Positions 11,901-26,900 of a stretch of 64,000 nt of DNA are shown here, piece by piece (position 1 is the stretch's first letter; each line of letters starts with the position of its first letter). This stretch comes from Apoda limacodes (Eukaryota; Arthropoda; Insecta; Lepidoptera; Limacodidae), in assembly GCA_946406115.1 (NCBI GenBank), contig OX291543.1, positions 31,584,815 through 31,648,814 on the forward strand, given 5' to 3'. The translations under genes were made by a program, and so were the position numbers. Below the pieces are notes generated by a model. It was not told where the DNA came from. It did not search any database and saw only the letters and a program-made list of their open reading frames with translations.

Positions 11901-14900
11901 AGTTATATGTCAGCTTTTGCCTGCGGCTCCGGCCCTTACTTTTTCAGTGATCGGTGTGGGCATTTTAACGGCAAGTCCTCGATTATAATAAGAAAATTTT
12001 CAGGAATACGAATTCTATGTCTTTTTACTAGTCACTGTTCCTGGTTCAATTTGTTGCTCCGAAGCGACGTCACGCAATTACAAAGAGACTTTCACAAATA
12101 AGTATTATTCCCGTACTACGTACTACTCGACAGTTTGTTTGATATGTCTCACTACGTTCTACCATATTATTTTGTATTATATGAGTAACCAGACAGTTTT
12201 TTTATAATGAATGATTAGTAATACTAACAGTGCGTGCATGCGAGGGCGTCGAACCCACGATGCAGATGTAGGGCACCTCGGCCTCGTCCAAAGTGAGGCA
12301 GACCGCGTCTATCATACACTTGTGATGCGCAAACACTAGGAACTTCCCCGTCCCACTGTCGCGTAGTAACTGCTTCATATATTTACTGAAACAATTGTAA
12401 TTTGATACTGCCGAGCCGTGTAAATATGAATATAGAAAGCGTTTAAATATGAATATTGATTGTTTACCAGATAGCAGGTATTTTAACCTTTGCGGTCTCG
12501 TTGAAGAAAGTCAGCAGCGCTGCGTGTCGCTCCGACGCTTTTGTACTTTTGTAAGTCTCCGCCATCTGGGTGAGCCCTAACTTTTCCTCTTTCGTAAACT
12601 GCAGCAATGTTTCGTCTAACAACACTGACTCCCTGAAAATTGTTGACGTATAAAATTGCTTTTCAAATAACATGTTGTGAATTATGGCACATCTTTTTTT
12701 GTTTTGTTTTTCTATCTTTGTACATGAATGAAATGATTCTCATTTATTTAATGTCTGACCTGGTCTTCTCCTCTAGATCAGTGAGCACTTGCTCCTTGGT
12801 CCTGCGGATCAGGAATCGCTTCTGCAGAATGACCTGAAGTTCCGCCAAGTTGGACTGACCCGACATGTCCCACCCGAAGTTGGTCTGCTTGCCTGCGCAG
12901 TAGCGCTTACCTTAACAAATTATTTAGTTTTTTTTTAATTTTTATTATAAAATTTTAGTTTTTAATAAAAGATTTAGTTTTGTTTGAAACTATTTTTACA
13001 TATCATGTTTCAGAACTAGGCTTATAGAATGTTTCTTACAGTCTTATATCAGTCCTTTATTATCTTAAAAGGACCGAGTGGCGCAGTGGTAGAGCGTGCG
13101 GCTACCATGTCAAAGGTCTTGGGTTCGGGGAATGGGCAACCAATATTGTTACAATTTATTTATTTGTAAAGTTACCTCGACTCTGGTTTGTGTTAGCCGG
13201 GGATCGAGTTTGTAAAATATGAAAAGAGAACATTCTCTATTTTATGACATTGGTCGGTGAAGAAATTGATCCTAATGAATATTAAAACTCATAAGGATCA
13301 ATTTCTTCTTTGTTAATATTACAAATGTGAAAGTTTGTTACTCAATCAAACTTCAACCACTGGACGGATCGGGGATGAAACTTGGCATACATATAGGCTA
13401 GGTCCTGGAACTGGACAAAGGCTAATTTTTATCCGACCTTAAACGAACTACAGCTCGCTTAGGCAAATTTCATTAGTACACTTAAGGAGTTCCACGCCGA
13501 TTACCCAATTTAGGGCAGGCGGAGCCGCTGGCAAAATCTAGTAGTATCTTAAATTACAAAAAGACCAAGAAAGATAAATAAGCTGACTGATATGAACTTC
13601 TATGCTGAGTATTAGATTACTGTACATTAATAAATGAAATTTGTCTTGTTTTTTTTTTTCTATTTCATTTTTATTTAAGATATTACATATTTTACTATGT
13701 TATCTGGAAGGAATTGACCCTTAATGACTTGTTAATGACGATGCCGTGAACGTGATGTTCATTTGTCGTTGTGAAATTGACATTCAAAAGTTTTCTATTG
13801 TGACCTACTTGAAAAACAATGTAGAAAAAAAATTTTTTTTTTTTCATATTTCCCAGGTTCTATTCCTGACTAACATGTGATTTATCTAAAAATGCAGTTT
13901 TACATATTTTGGAAAATAAAGAAATGTTTAGTTTCAGTATAATGTGCTATTAAAAACATTTTTGGTAATTTTCGTCCAACCATGGCCTTTCTGTTCCACC
14001 ATGTAGGTATATAGATATAAAATTATATTGTAAAGCCATAACACATAGGTATGTACAAGAATTACTCTTTTAAAGTATAAGATATAGATATTCAAGATAC
14101 CTACTGTAACTGTGTTGCTGGCCCAGACTAAAGCTCGCGAGGCATTTCTAATTTAATGATGACCAAGCTCGAGCCATGTTTATAGCTTTACTTAAACAAT
14201 ACCAGTAATTTAAATAAACCAACTCAAACCGTCAACTTTGCTCAAAGAAGGTTGTCAAAATAATGATGACATAAGCTTTTTTTTTTCTTTTTGCAACTGC
14301 CTATTTTTGAAACAAACCTCTGAAGTATTGGATTTTCAAAACAAATTTTTGATGACTAAGACTCATCAGGAATGAAATTACATACAACTTTGCTGGCGTC
14401 TATAAAACAAAACTCAACAGAAATGGATTTTCAAAGGTAATTGCTGGTGGTTACAGAGCTGGTAACTTTTATTCATTTAACAATAATGTTTTAAAGTGTA
14501 ATTAGGACTAAGTTCAACTAGCAAAGTAGTATTTACAGTATTATGAATATTTTTTTTTGTAATAATTAGTTTCACTAATGGTTGTATATTTGTTTCGAAA
14601 ACCCGTAATTAATTAACTCACCATATTCCGTGTACGAATGGAACAGTTTCGGTTCGATGAGCGAGAGTTGAGTGTAGAGTTCTGCTGGACGGCTCAGAGC
14701 TGGCGTGCCGCTCAGCAGTATGATTCGAGGACACTCACGACTGATACTAGTCAACGCCGATGTGCACTGAGCCTTATGAGATTTTAAGTAATGTGATTCA
14801 TCCTGGAAGCAAAAAATTACTAATTATTCGTTGTTTGAGAAATAGTGTGGCGGATTGGTGGATGTTGTCCAGCTAGCGGCCACTAGACTGTCAGACCCAC

Positions 14901-17900
14901 AAGGCCTGTTATTTGCCTTAACGACTGCTTTCATTTGACAGCAGCAGACAGTTAACGTGCTCAGAAAAATATGCCACTAGAGCAGTGCGGTCACCCAACC
15001 AATGACTGACCACGGCCGACGTTGCATAACTTCGCTTTGAATAAACTAATTTAACTGAGGCCTGATATCATGTCGCGCTTTACGACTAAGATCAAATGCT
15101 CATATTTAGGACTATAGTTATGGAGGCCTATCTGAGCTGTAAAGTAAACATGAGCGGATAGGTGTGAGAGAGACAAAGCGATCGTAAGTAGTTCGTGCCA
15201 CGTTTTCACGATTCACGAACAAACTTAATGCGCTCGATGCTCTATGTATGCCCATTTTATAGTTCTCTTAACTTAAAGTATTGCGCTCTTTGTGAAATAA
15301 CTACTTGCGGTGCGCAGTCAAGGCATTGCCTGCACATATTAGTAAGGTAGAGCAGTAAATACGCTGTCAAAATAGTTATCGGCCATTTTGTTTTTTACAT
15401 TTGTTTTTTGGAATGTTAATTCAAATAAGAGAGGTATTGGATGCACACTTTGCAGCTTTGTCTTTTTTTTGAAGGAATTAGAAAAAAATGGCATTAGAGG
15501 TATAGTTCTTAACATTTTTACAGATTACCTTACAAATAGAAACTAAGGGGTTAAATCATCGATATGAAAAAACAATAGATATGGTAACATGACACTGTGG
15601 TTCGGAAACCGGCGTAGCCGTTGATAGGGGGGGTGGAGTAGGTGAAGTGGGGCAAGAAAGTCACATTTTTTTTTCCAATTTAAACCTTATGTTCATTACA
15701 TAAGGCTTACACGTTGACACTAGTGACATCTTGTGATGAGTAGGAGTACTTTAACTTTACATTAGACCCAGTGTTGTTCCTGTGGCGATATGAATAAAAT
15801 TATCGATAGATTACTATGATGCTTGATGATCAAAAATATCTTTGGAAAATTCAAAGTCCTAACTAACTATCAACACATATTTTTATACTATCGGTAGTAA
15901 AATCATTCTGAATCTATAAAATCGTTAATTAAACTGGCGATTTTAGGCTTTTTAAAAGTCTAATATAATGAAATATACTTAAATTATGAATGAACCTAAA
16001 TAATTTAATTCTAATTAGCAGTGGACATATAAAACAGCAAATAATATTGTGATTTAGATAGTACATAGTTGGAATATAGATATACTTTACCTTACCTTAC
16101 TTGTACCTTTATTCTTTAACTTAACTTTGTATGAACACGCATTACGTTAAGACGGCTAAATTAGTTCAAAATTTAAACTTTACCCTCGGCTTGTTTTATA
16201 GAATTTGATTCATGGCATGAAAATATATAGATGAACGCTAAAAGTTTTATCATAAAAATAATAAATAATATGAGTTTTAATTTAATTTAATTTAATAATA
16301 TGATTTGAAATTTGAAAAGTAATCTATACTTACTATACTATTATAAAATAAATGTAAAAGTTTGTTTGTTCTTCCTTTACAACGCCCTGGAGCATCATAT
16401 AAACCTAAAATTTGGCCCAGAGATAGTATAAAATACCGAGAGTCCAAAGTACCCGTAGAAATAACTATAACTAAATTACACGCGGACGAATTATAGCTTC
16501 AGCTGTAGCTTGCTATTGCAAACTTTCTTTCTAAAAACAAGAAGTTTCCGCAGAAATTTAACACTGATAACCAAATTTAGTGCAGTCAGAGCAGCAGGCA
16601 AAAGCTAGTTATAGGTTTTACTCCACATACACTACTCGTTGTATTATTTTTAACGTTTTTTTACGGAAACTCCTTGATGGTACTATGAAAGTTGTAAAGC
16701 TGTAGTTCGTACAAGTGGAATTTGTGAAAAGTGGGGAACTTGTGAATTTTCCGGGATAAAAAAATAGCCTATTTTCTTTCTATTTCAGGACTAAACCTAA
16801 ATGTGTGCCAAGTTTCATCCCGCTCCGTCCAGTGGTTGACGCGTGATTGAGTAACAAACATCCAAACTTTCGCATTAAAATATTAGTCGGATGAAAAGCA
16901 GTATTTTTAGATGTATTTTGCATTAAATAAGCGCGTTAAAATGTATAATTAAATCTTCATTTAACTGATTGTACCCACAGGTTGACAGAATTATTTAACT
17001 TTTTAAAAATAATTCAATTATTCCAACGCTTTTGAAATTTGAACGCAACCCTAAAACATTCCATTGACTACAAGCATCAATTCACTTCATTTCCACAGGT
17101 GTAAATTGACCACAACGGGTAAAAAACATCGATATCTTTATCTCATGCGTACAACACTAAGCAAATTAAGCTATTTCGCTAAGCGATATAGATATTAGTT
17201 TAGCTACTCACGGGTAGATGGCGCATCACATATTTAATTTATTCTTTATGTCATTGTAATACGGTTTAGCTTAGGTCAATAATTTTTCGAAATAAAGACT
17301 CCACAACAATTTCTACTCAAATAGAGGTGAGGTACTTTATTGCCTTCGATTTATTTTCGTTGTGAATTTATGAAACGATATCCTAATAATCTTGAAAAAC
17401 AGTCACAGTTCAAGTGTAATTTATTCTTTTTATCACAAATAAAAAGAAAGGTTTAAAATTATGCCATGAAATTGAAAAAATAACACTTTTTATGAACAAG
17501 ATTACAGTGGTGACTAACATGATTTCGATAAAAATAGTGCACCTCTATTAAAGCAATTTATTATAAATTAAATTAAATCGGTTATTTATGAAAAAATAAT
17601 ACTAAAGTGTGATAAGTTACGTCGCTGGAACTCTTATTTACCTTTTTTTTATAGTTTTTACAACTTTTTACAGCACAATACGACATTATTCAAATAAAAC
17701 AAACAAAATATCTTTAGATGTTCACTCGCCGAGGGTGACCTTGTGTTTGTTGCGTCAAATCGATGCGCTACTCAACATAGTCTAAAAATTAGACTATGGG
17801 CGGCTAGCCTGCCGGTGCTTTTTGGACATATCTATTGTTTTTTCATATCGATGGGTTAAATAGAAGATTTTGATCGTAACAATGGTAGTGCGTGCTACGG

Positions 17901-20900
17901 TGTTCCACAGGGAAGTGAGTTGGGTCCTAGTCTTTTTATAATTAACTTAAATGAACTCTGTAACATTCAGTTAGACAAATAGAGCAGGGACTGTGTAGTG
18001 CAGCAAGCTCCATAAAAACGTCTAACCCTAAATGTCAGTAAGACTAAATATATGCCTTTCGTTATTCTACACAAATCACTTACCAATAGATAAGGTGTTT
18101 AAAATAAAAGCCTATACTTGTAAAGATACTAACAGATTATTATGTGGATGCCAAGAACTACAAAAATCTGGCAAGTGCGAGTCGGACTCGCGCACGAAGG
18201 GTTCCGTACCATTAACTACAAAAATCAGCCAAGTGCGAGTCGGACTCGCGCACGAAGGGTTCCGTACCATTATCCACAAAAACGAGCAAAAAAATCACGT
18301 ATGTTGTATCGGAGCCCCTTTAAATATTTATTTTTTTCTATTTTTTAGTATTTGCTGTTAAAGCGGCAACAGAAACACATCTTCTGTGAAAATTTCAACT
18401 GTCGTAACTATAACGGTTCATGAGATACAGCCTGGTGATAGACGGACGAACGGACGGACGGACAGCGAATTAGTAGTAGTTAGTAATAGGGTTCCTAATT
18501 ACCTTTCAGGTACGGAACCCTAAAAAGCAGAAACTTTAAAATATTTAGGAGCTGTACCTGACGTTAAGCTAAACTGGAAAGCACAGATCAAAACCCTCTC
18601 AGGAAAAGACAGTACGCTATATGATACTTTTTACGCACAAAAATTAACCGATCTGACTGAAATTGGGAATAGAAATAGCTTATACCCTGTATAAAACTAC
18701 AGAAATAATTGAAATTTGATTTAAATGTTCCCGCGGGAATAGCTATAACCGAATTTCTATAGCTTGCTAGAGTTAACTTCGTTACTATAACCAAAGAGTT
18801 GCAGAAGGAATCTTATGCCAATAACCGAATTTAGCTAGGACAAAATAATAAGACTCACCACAATTACGACCCCAAATTTCTTGTGCTTCAGTAATTCTGT
18901 ATGCATAGATGTTATCTTGTAACTCACGATTACAACTTCTGTCTGGAAATAACAGTCAATAAAGATTTTGAGGGTAACAAGTTACGGGGAACTCCCCTCC
19001 TAGCGGTGACTCACCGTCGGGTTCGAGACTCACGCCGGTCGAAGGGACGCCCCCGAGAGCGACAACCCAAGCCGAGGCTCCCCCCGCGGGGAGCCCTTGA
19101 GCGTTGGGCGCTATACGGGCTGAGGCTCTTTCAGAGACTCGCCCAAAAAAGTCCGGTGAAGCAGTAATGGCTGCAACACAGCCAACTGCAATGTCAGTTC
19201 AGAAAAAAAAAATGGTAACAAAGAACTTATTAAAACTGGCCTAGAACGTGTCGAACATGCATTAAGTTAGGGTTAAAGAGATTGGTTGGGACACAATATT
19301 TCAATTTTAGAGCAATAATTTGTAGATTTTATACCTGTCTTATTAAATATCAAATACTAGCTGGCCCGCGCAGCCTTGTCTGAGCTATATTTATGAATTT
19401 GATAAACTATAACATTATTTTAAGTATGTTTTCATTTCTACACCTTAGCCGCGTCGAACCGATATTTATATAAAGAGATTACCCATTACAAACATAATAA
19501 CCCGCCGCCGTACACCTATCTTTTCAGTTTCCCGATGAGTCGCACTTAATTTAAATCAGTTAAGGATCAGTAAAAGACAAAACTCTAGTCAGGGCGTGTA
19601 GAATGAGAAGCTTGGCTCTACGTGAGATCTGATAACTTATTGACAGTGCGGGCCATATGGTCTCGTCTTGCCAACAGTTTACAAGAAAATGTTTTTGGTA
19701 GGATTATAACTACACTATTGTGATTTTCCATCACCATAAAAGTATAGTAATATTATTCGTAAAAGTATAATAATGTAGTAATATTGCGCAAAACTTGACG
19801 AAAGCTCCGTATACACTTTTATCCCCTAATTTACGGGTTGAGAGACGATCTTTTTTTTAAAACCTGAAACACGTATTTTTTAATTTGTAATAAGAAGTCT
19901 GTGTATTTGTATAATTTTTACATCTCTGGCATCAAATTAACTTTTTATGGGGTTTAAAAAGCCATACAAACTTCCATTCCCTAATTTAGAGGGTGGGGTG
20001 TCGCGAAGTTCCGTAAGATCCGAACGGCCCGTGCGGAGTGTGCCATAGACAAGACAAAGATATCCGCGAACTGTGGCAACTCTGAGAACAGCAACACTGA
20101 GAGCACAGCAGTTTCTCGGTAGCAGCTATGCAGTTCGGTCAACCAGCGGATCGTGCACTCCCGCGGTTCGCCGGCGGGTCGGAACTTCAATTAGCAGAGC
20201 ACAGAGTACATAACATGTCATTGTCCTAGAGCATCTTAGGGGCCTAGATCTACACAATCGACACCTTTGCAGAAACGAGTTATGCTCATGCAAGAACTTA
20301 GTTAGTTTTTTAGGCGCGGTGACATGATCCCAATTACACTACATTCACGACTCAACCCGGGCCCTCACGTTTAGCAGTAAGTTATAGATATGTATTAAAT
20401 GTTTGGATTGTTAACTTAATGAGACTATTGCCATTTGATGTAGGTATATTTACAAAATCACCCATATGTGTGCCTGTGGGCAGACCTGCCCTGCTGTATT
20501 ATATTTATAGATGGCGGTGTGACCGGGGCTGCGAACTGGTGTAGCCGCATCAGGGAAGTCACAGATAGAGTAAAATAAGCCGCGAAGCAGATGAAATAAG
20601 GTGAGCATGCTCCACGCATCATTCGTACGGTGGCACGTGGTATACTCTGAGCACCGCTGCTCAGGATAATGGCCGACCGTCACGACATGGGGGGTAAAAG
20701 TTCAAAATTTTAATTTTTTTTTGTTGTTACTAATACTAGCTTACATACCAAATTTTAGCTTTCTAGGACTTCCGGGAGTACCCTTATAATAATTTTGATG
20801 ATCATCAGTGAGTATGTGACGAAATCGGGGTTTTTTAGATATCAGTAAAATCTAAATTATAAAAGCTATGCAATCGAATGTTTATTAAATATGTTTATAT

Positions 20901-23900
20901 GTTTAATAAGTCCACTATTGACATCATATCCCGAAAATTTTGTTTATCTAGTATTTTCCAAACCCAAGTTATGAGAGTTAAAAAAAAAAAGGCGAAGAGC
21001 TTCGAGAAAAGGTAGGTAGTGCCCTAGCGCTTCGCTTGGCTCGTCTTGGCGATGGCAGATTTTAATCTAAAATACATTACCAAGGTAACTGACATACTTA
21101 TTGAAATAAGGATTGATAATGAATAAGAGAAATTGCGTTATATTTTAAATTAATAATTTAAAATAGGTTATTGTGAGTCTACCGTACGAGGCAGATATAT
21201 GGATAGATCATGGACTTTTTTATAAAATGTTAAGACAGCGCACGCTATGAAACGTCTCAGAAGGGGCATTTCTCCCGTTTTTCAAAAGCCTTTTCTTTAT
21301 TTTATCGCTCCTATTGGTTTAAGCTGAATGTTACATATCCTATGTTTTAGTCCAGATAAATACACTATTTAACTTAAATAGATTTTTTTGTGTGTGGACT
21401 GGTTTTACAAACAATAAAATAAAGTTTTCCTCTTTATAATATTAGTATAAACGTAATAGTACCTACTAATGTATATAAGATTTAATACTAACGGTGTTAA
21501 ACAAATGAGACGGACACCACGAAACTACAAAAGTTCCATTTTATCGACTACGGAAACCTGAAAAACCATGAAAAATACATTTCTAACAGAAATACCAGTA
21601 AAAATGTGAGATAAGTCTAAGCCTGAAAATACACTACGAAATAAATTAGGTACCTACCTAAGTTATACTTCCATGCAACTTAACATGCAGTTTACATACA
21701 CGTCTGTCAGACGACGGTAAACTGCGTGCAATTTTTACCTCATATATTTTACTTGTTTTGTAAATATTTAATCTTGCCTGTTTGTCAGCCACTTGTTGTA
21801 CATCTTTGCTAGTGGTGAGAGTCACGATGTTCATTAGAGGCACTGAAGGAATTAGCTCTTGAATCTTGCTCTGCCATGTTCCTCTGAAAATATTAGCCAT
21901 TAAAGACAAAAATTTGGTAACAGCTGAAAAGTCTGAAATAAAATTTAACAAAATTGGTGTACCACAGGGCAGCATTTTAGGCCCATTATTGTTTTTAATT
22001 TATATAAATGACATTTAATCAACCTAACTCAAAATAAAATGACTTTATTTGCGGACGACATTTCAGTAATTTTGACATGTAAAAATAAGCAAAAAATGAA
22101 TGATACATCGATAATACTATTTATTCAATTATGAAATGGCTTGAAAATAATAATTTTAATGTAAACCTAAATAAAACAAATTTTATACAATTCCATAATT
22201 GTGGTGCAAAGAAATGTGACCTTAATATACATTATAAGGACCAGAAACTGAAAGAAGTAGACAGTTCTAATTTTCTTGGCCTATCAATTGATCAAAATTA
22301 CAATGGGAAAGATCACATTGATGAAATATGTAAAAAAATCAATAAATTTGTATATGTGCTGCGTTAACTTCACGCATTTGATCTGACACCTTTCCTACAG
22401 TTTCATACATTACAGATAGTGCGTGCGCAAATTAAATGCTGCCTCAAGGTTCAGTAAGAAAGCAACTGACAGAGCTAAATTCCAATTCATCGGCATGGTT
22501 GGCGACTTGCAAACTATCCCTGGAATTCGGGATATCCCTATATCTCTGGATATCGTGCATTCTAGTCACTTGATAAAGCTACCGAAGGGAACTTATGTCA
22601 GTCGTTGTTACCTTACCAACACTGCGGAAGACCGATGGTGACTTGGCCCATAGTGCTAAAGAGTAAGCCGATCTAATGGGCAGTTTCTATACCTCAAACT
22701 CGAATATGAACGACAAAGGCGCTGTACCACTTAATATAACATGGTGCGGTAATTCCATGCCGGAAATCTTGATAACCCAGCGGGAGGTCCGACGGCCGTT
22801 GCTTTCTCTAAACGTTCATAGGTCGAGTGGGCCAACCGGTTTACCAGCAGTGGTGCTTAAACAGTGTGCTACTGAGTTATGTCCTGTACTCACGCGCGTC
22901 TTCGCGCTTTCGGTAGGAAAAAGTAGTTTGGCCAATTTTTAGAGCATTTTGGGCTAAATCCTCCTAGCCAAACTTGTTTACTTCTGAACTTGAAAACATT
23001 TCTTGACAAATTTTCAGCTAAATTTCAAGTTGATCTGATTGGAGTAAAATTACTTCTCGATTTTCCAAAAAAATTTACCTCCTTTCCTGTGTTATACCGT
23101 TGATCCAGTAGACACACATCATTGAGCAGCAAACATCCAATATCATCGAAAACTTAGCATCATGGATTCGGGTTTGTTTAAATGAATATTATGTAAAACG
23201 GAAAACAGAGAACAATTTTTTTGGCCAAAAATAGAGAAATATTTAATATCCCTGGCAATATTTAGAATAATAATGATTTTTGGAATATTCTGGGAGTAAA
23301 GCTAAGATTATCAAATAAATGCCATTTTTTCAGAATAATTAAGATGAAAATGCTTGTTTTGACTATGCACCAAAATTGGGATAAAAGGGCTAATAATAGG
23401 GGGTTAAAACTACCCCCAGATTTAGAAAATATACAAAAAACATGAGCTCAGATTATTCATTTCGTTTTTAATCAATTTTTTAAATCTTATTTTGACTATT
23501 ATGAAATTTATTTCCCCTCCCCCTCGGGGTGAAAATACCCTTATATTAAAAAAAAACTAAATAAATTATTAAATTTTCTTGTTGGAACTTTGCCTTTTAC
23601 AACCGAAAAACTAATAATATTTGTCGTAAAAAGAAATAACTAAACCCCCTGGTGTGAAATCTACCCCTAAATTTAAAAAAAAAAGCAAAAAAACGTAATT
23701 AAAATTTCTTTTTTAAACGTTCAATGGAAGCATAAAAAATAACAATTTTTTATTCTGAAATTTGGCCGTTACTTTTTTGGCTAATAATAACGAGATCTAC
23801 AATAAACCATTTTAAAGCTAAGGTTATCGCCGAAATGTCAGGCGGTGCCAAATTTCAATTGGATTGACCATTTTTTTTAAATTTCACACGAAAGAAAACA

Positions 23901-26900
23901 TTGACCGTTATATACATAAAATATACTATTTTAAACGACCAAATCCCCTTACAGATGAAAAATTAAAACAAAAAATTCAAGTACAATAACTCGGAATAAA
24001 GGCTACAAAATGTGGCTGTTTAAATAAATAAATTTTACGCTACTGGCCAAAAAAATTAGAAAAACGTTTATTTTGCCCATAACTTTTTTGGTCTGCAACA
24101 ACACGAGCTGGTCAGCGACCGTCAATTTGGCTTTCGTAACGGTCGCTCGACTAGTGACCTACTAATAGTGTATCTCACACACCAATTAGTTTGGGCCCAT
24201 AAGGAGTACTGCTGTCATGTCTGGGTGTACCCGAATACCAATTTGGCCCATTTGAACTTGAAGTCAAAGTCAAAAAAAAGTCAAAGTCAAAATGGTTTAT
24301 TCAAATAAGGATTTTACAATCACTTTTGAATCGTCAAAGTTATAAAATATTATTTTTTGAACCCTCCCACCTTCCCGCCGGTTCACAATGTTGTTGATTT
24401 CTACCGAGAAGAATCCGGCAAGAAACTCGATAGTTACTCTTTTAAAAACACTTAAATAAACTAAAATACAATTAATGTTTTAAATAAAAGATTTTTAGTC
24501 GTACAATTTTATGATACCTATGCATCCTGTAATTGAGCATCATCAGTCCCAAGGATTTTTATCATTAACATAGTCTGAAATATTGTAATATGCCTTTTTA
24601 CAAAGTACCTGCTTGATAAAAGATTTAAATTTACTTATTGATAGATTTTGAATTTTATTGGGAACTTTGTTGTAAAAGTGTATACATTGCCCCATAAAAG
24701 AGTTACTTATTTTGTGTAGACGTGTATCATGCACCAACAGCTTATTTTTACTTCTAGTATTTACTTTGTGAACGTCACTTTTCTTGCTGAAACTATTGAT
24801 ATTTTTATGTACATATAAAAGATTTTCATATATGTACTGCGACACTAAAGTTAAAATTTTTACTTCCCTAAACCTATCCCTCAGAGATATCCTAGATCCT
24901 AATTTATAAATAGCACGAATTGCCCTTTTTTGTAACAAAAAAATTTTTATTTACATCAGCAGCGCTACCCCACAATAGGATACCATATGTCATTAAACTA
25001 TGGAAATAGCTAAAATATACTATTTTTGCAGTGTCGACATCGGTCAATTGTCTTATTTTCTTGATCGCATACACAGCAGAGCTAAGTTTTTTGGCTAGGT
25101 TATGAATATGAGGACCCCATTGAAGTTTGGAGTCCAGCGTTATGCCAAGAAAGACTGTTGAATAAACAAGTTCTAATTGCTCGCCATTAATATTAATACA
25201 TGTCTGTCTCTGACTAACATTTGGTAATGTAAATTTAACACATTTGGTTTTTTTTTTCATTAAGTAACAAATTATTAGCGTTAAACCAATTTACAATTTT
25301 AGAAAGGGCATCATTTAATTCATTATAACATGTCTGTCGTCTCTTAACTTTAAAAAGCAAAGAGGTGTCATCAGCAAATAAGACAATGTCATGGTTTTTT
25401 ACATTATATGGGAGATCGTTAATGTAAATAAGAAATAGAAAAGGACCTAAAATTGAGCCCTGAGGGACTCCTATAGTGAACAATCTCAAACTCACTTGCC
25501 ATAACTAATCCTTAAGTCCGAGGAAAAACTTTGCCTTCTTGTGTGTGTTCCAACACTACAACGCTCTGCGCTTGAAGAATGGGATGTGTTCTGAGGAATT
25601 TTTCGAAATGATGCCCACGGCTACTTTCTACTATAGTACCGTTCTCCATCACCAGGGAATTCATTTTCACACTTTAGAACCGAAAAAGACTATGTACGGT
25701 GACCGCTTACAATTAGGCGGCTCATAACCTTGTTTGCCACCTTAGTGGTATAAAAAAAAACCACTTACTATGGTACTATACGACATAATTAATTCGCAAA
25801 TCGCATCATGCACGTTAGTAAAAACTGCCAAAAAAATAAGACACTTGACAATAACCTCATAGATGATGTAGTGACTATGAGCAAAGGCCAGTTATGTCGA
25901 TAGTAGGTAGCTATCGCGAGAGCTTGAAACGTCTTGCCTAGCCCCATGTCATCTGCTATCATACACCTTCCGCGGCGTGATATACCAAACCTGGAAAAAG
26001 AGGTTATTAAATAAAACTATGCAAAAGATGAAAACAAGTATTTTAGCTTTTATTCATTTAGTTTCTCTCTGAATAGTTTCACTATGTTATATTTACTAAC
26101 TTCATCCCAGTCTTTGGTGGTTTTCCCATGATGCTTGAACTAAAAATTCAACAATAAACATATTAGTGTTGGTCAAATTACCCAACTTTGAGATAATTAA
26201 TTAATGAATATACTTGTTATAATTTAATCGCGCAATTAAATAGAAATCTTCAAAATTTTCTTAAAACCACTAAAAATTGATGTTCCTCTTTAAAATATAT
26301 ACTAATATTATAAAGAGAAAGATTTGATTGATTGATTGTTTGTTTGTTTGTTTGTTTGTTCGTTTGTTTGTATTGAATAGGATTTGTACTTACACTACAC
26401 TTTTTGCACTGAGCTACTTTTAAACAACACTCCACATACTGTTTGGTTTTCGTGAGAGTTTTTATTGAAAGATTTTGCAATTATAACACTTAGAAATTTT
26501 AAAAAGGACACATGGAAGTCTATACTTATGTTATAAAGAGGAAATATTTGATTGTTTGTTTGTATTGAATAGGCTCCGAAACTACTGGACCGATTTGAAA
26601 AATTCTTTTACCATTAGAAGCCGACATTATCCCCGATGAACATAGGATTTTTTTTACCGGAAAAATACTTTATTCCTATGGGAAAACGGGTAAAAAGAAT
26701 TATCCATTCGTACTTATTTTTTTCACATAACTACTAAACGGCTTGAACGATTGGGTTGAAATTTTGTATGGTTTCACAGACACGAATGTATTGTGCCATT
26801 AAAGAGGAAATATTTGATTGTTTGTTGTTTATACCGTAAGATTCTACGCCGATAACGAAATTTCGGGCGGGCGAAGCCGCTGGCAGAAGCTAGTTGTTCA

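Noticed and set aside
11835..12101. 88-codon plus-strand ORF
   Set aside because: Antisense in the intron between SMARCAL1 exons 10 and 11; no domain, no start or splice context.
13075..13140. Functional tRNA gene
   Set aside because: Has A-box and weak B-box words but no complete cloverleaf or acceptor stem; treated as a SINE head.
19981..20683. Minus-strand ORFs of 69 and 77 codons as SMARCAL1 exons
   Set aside because: The true exon between 21739 and 14802 is at 18859-18942. These frames show no helicase similarity and would break the phase.
26336..26375. CRISPR-like or telomeric array
   Set aside because: Plain (GTTT)n microsatellite. No TTAGG telomere repeats and no spaced repeats were seen anywhere in the window.
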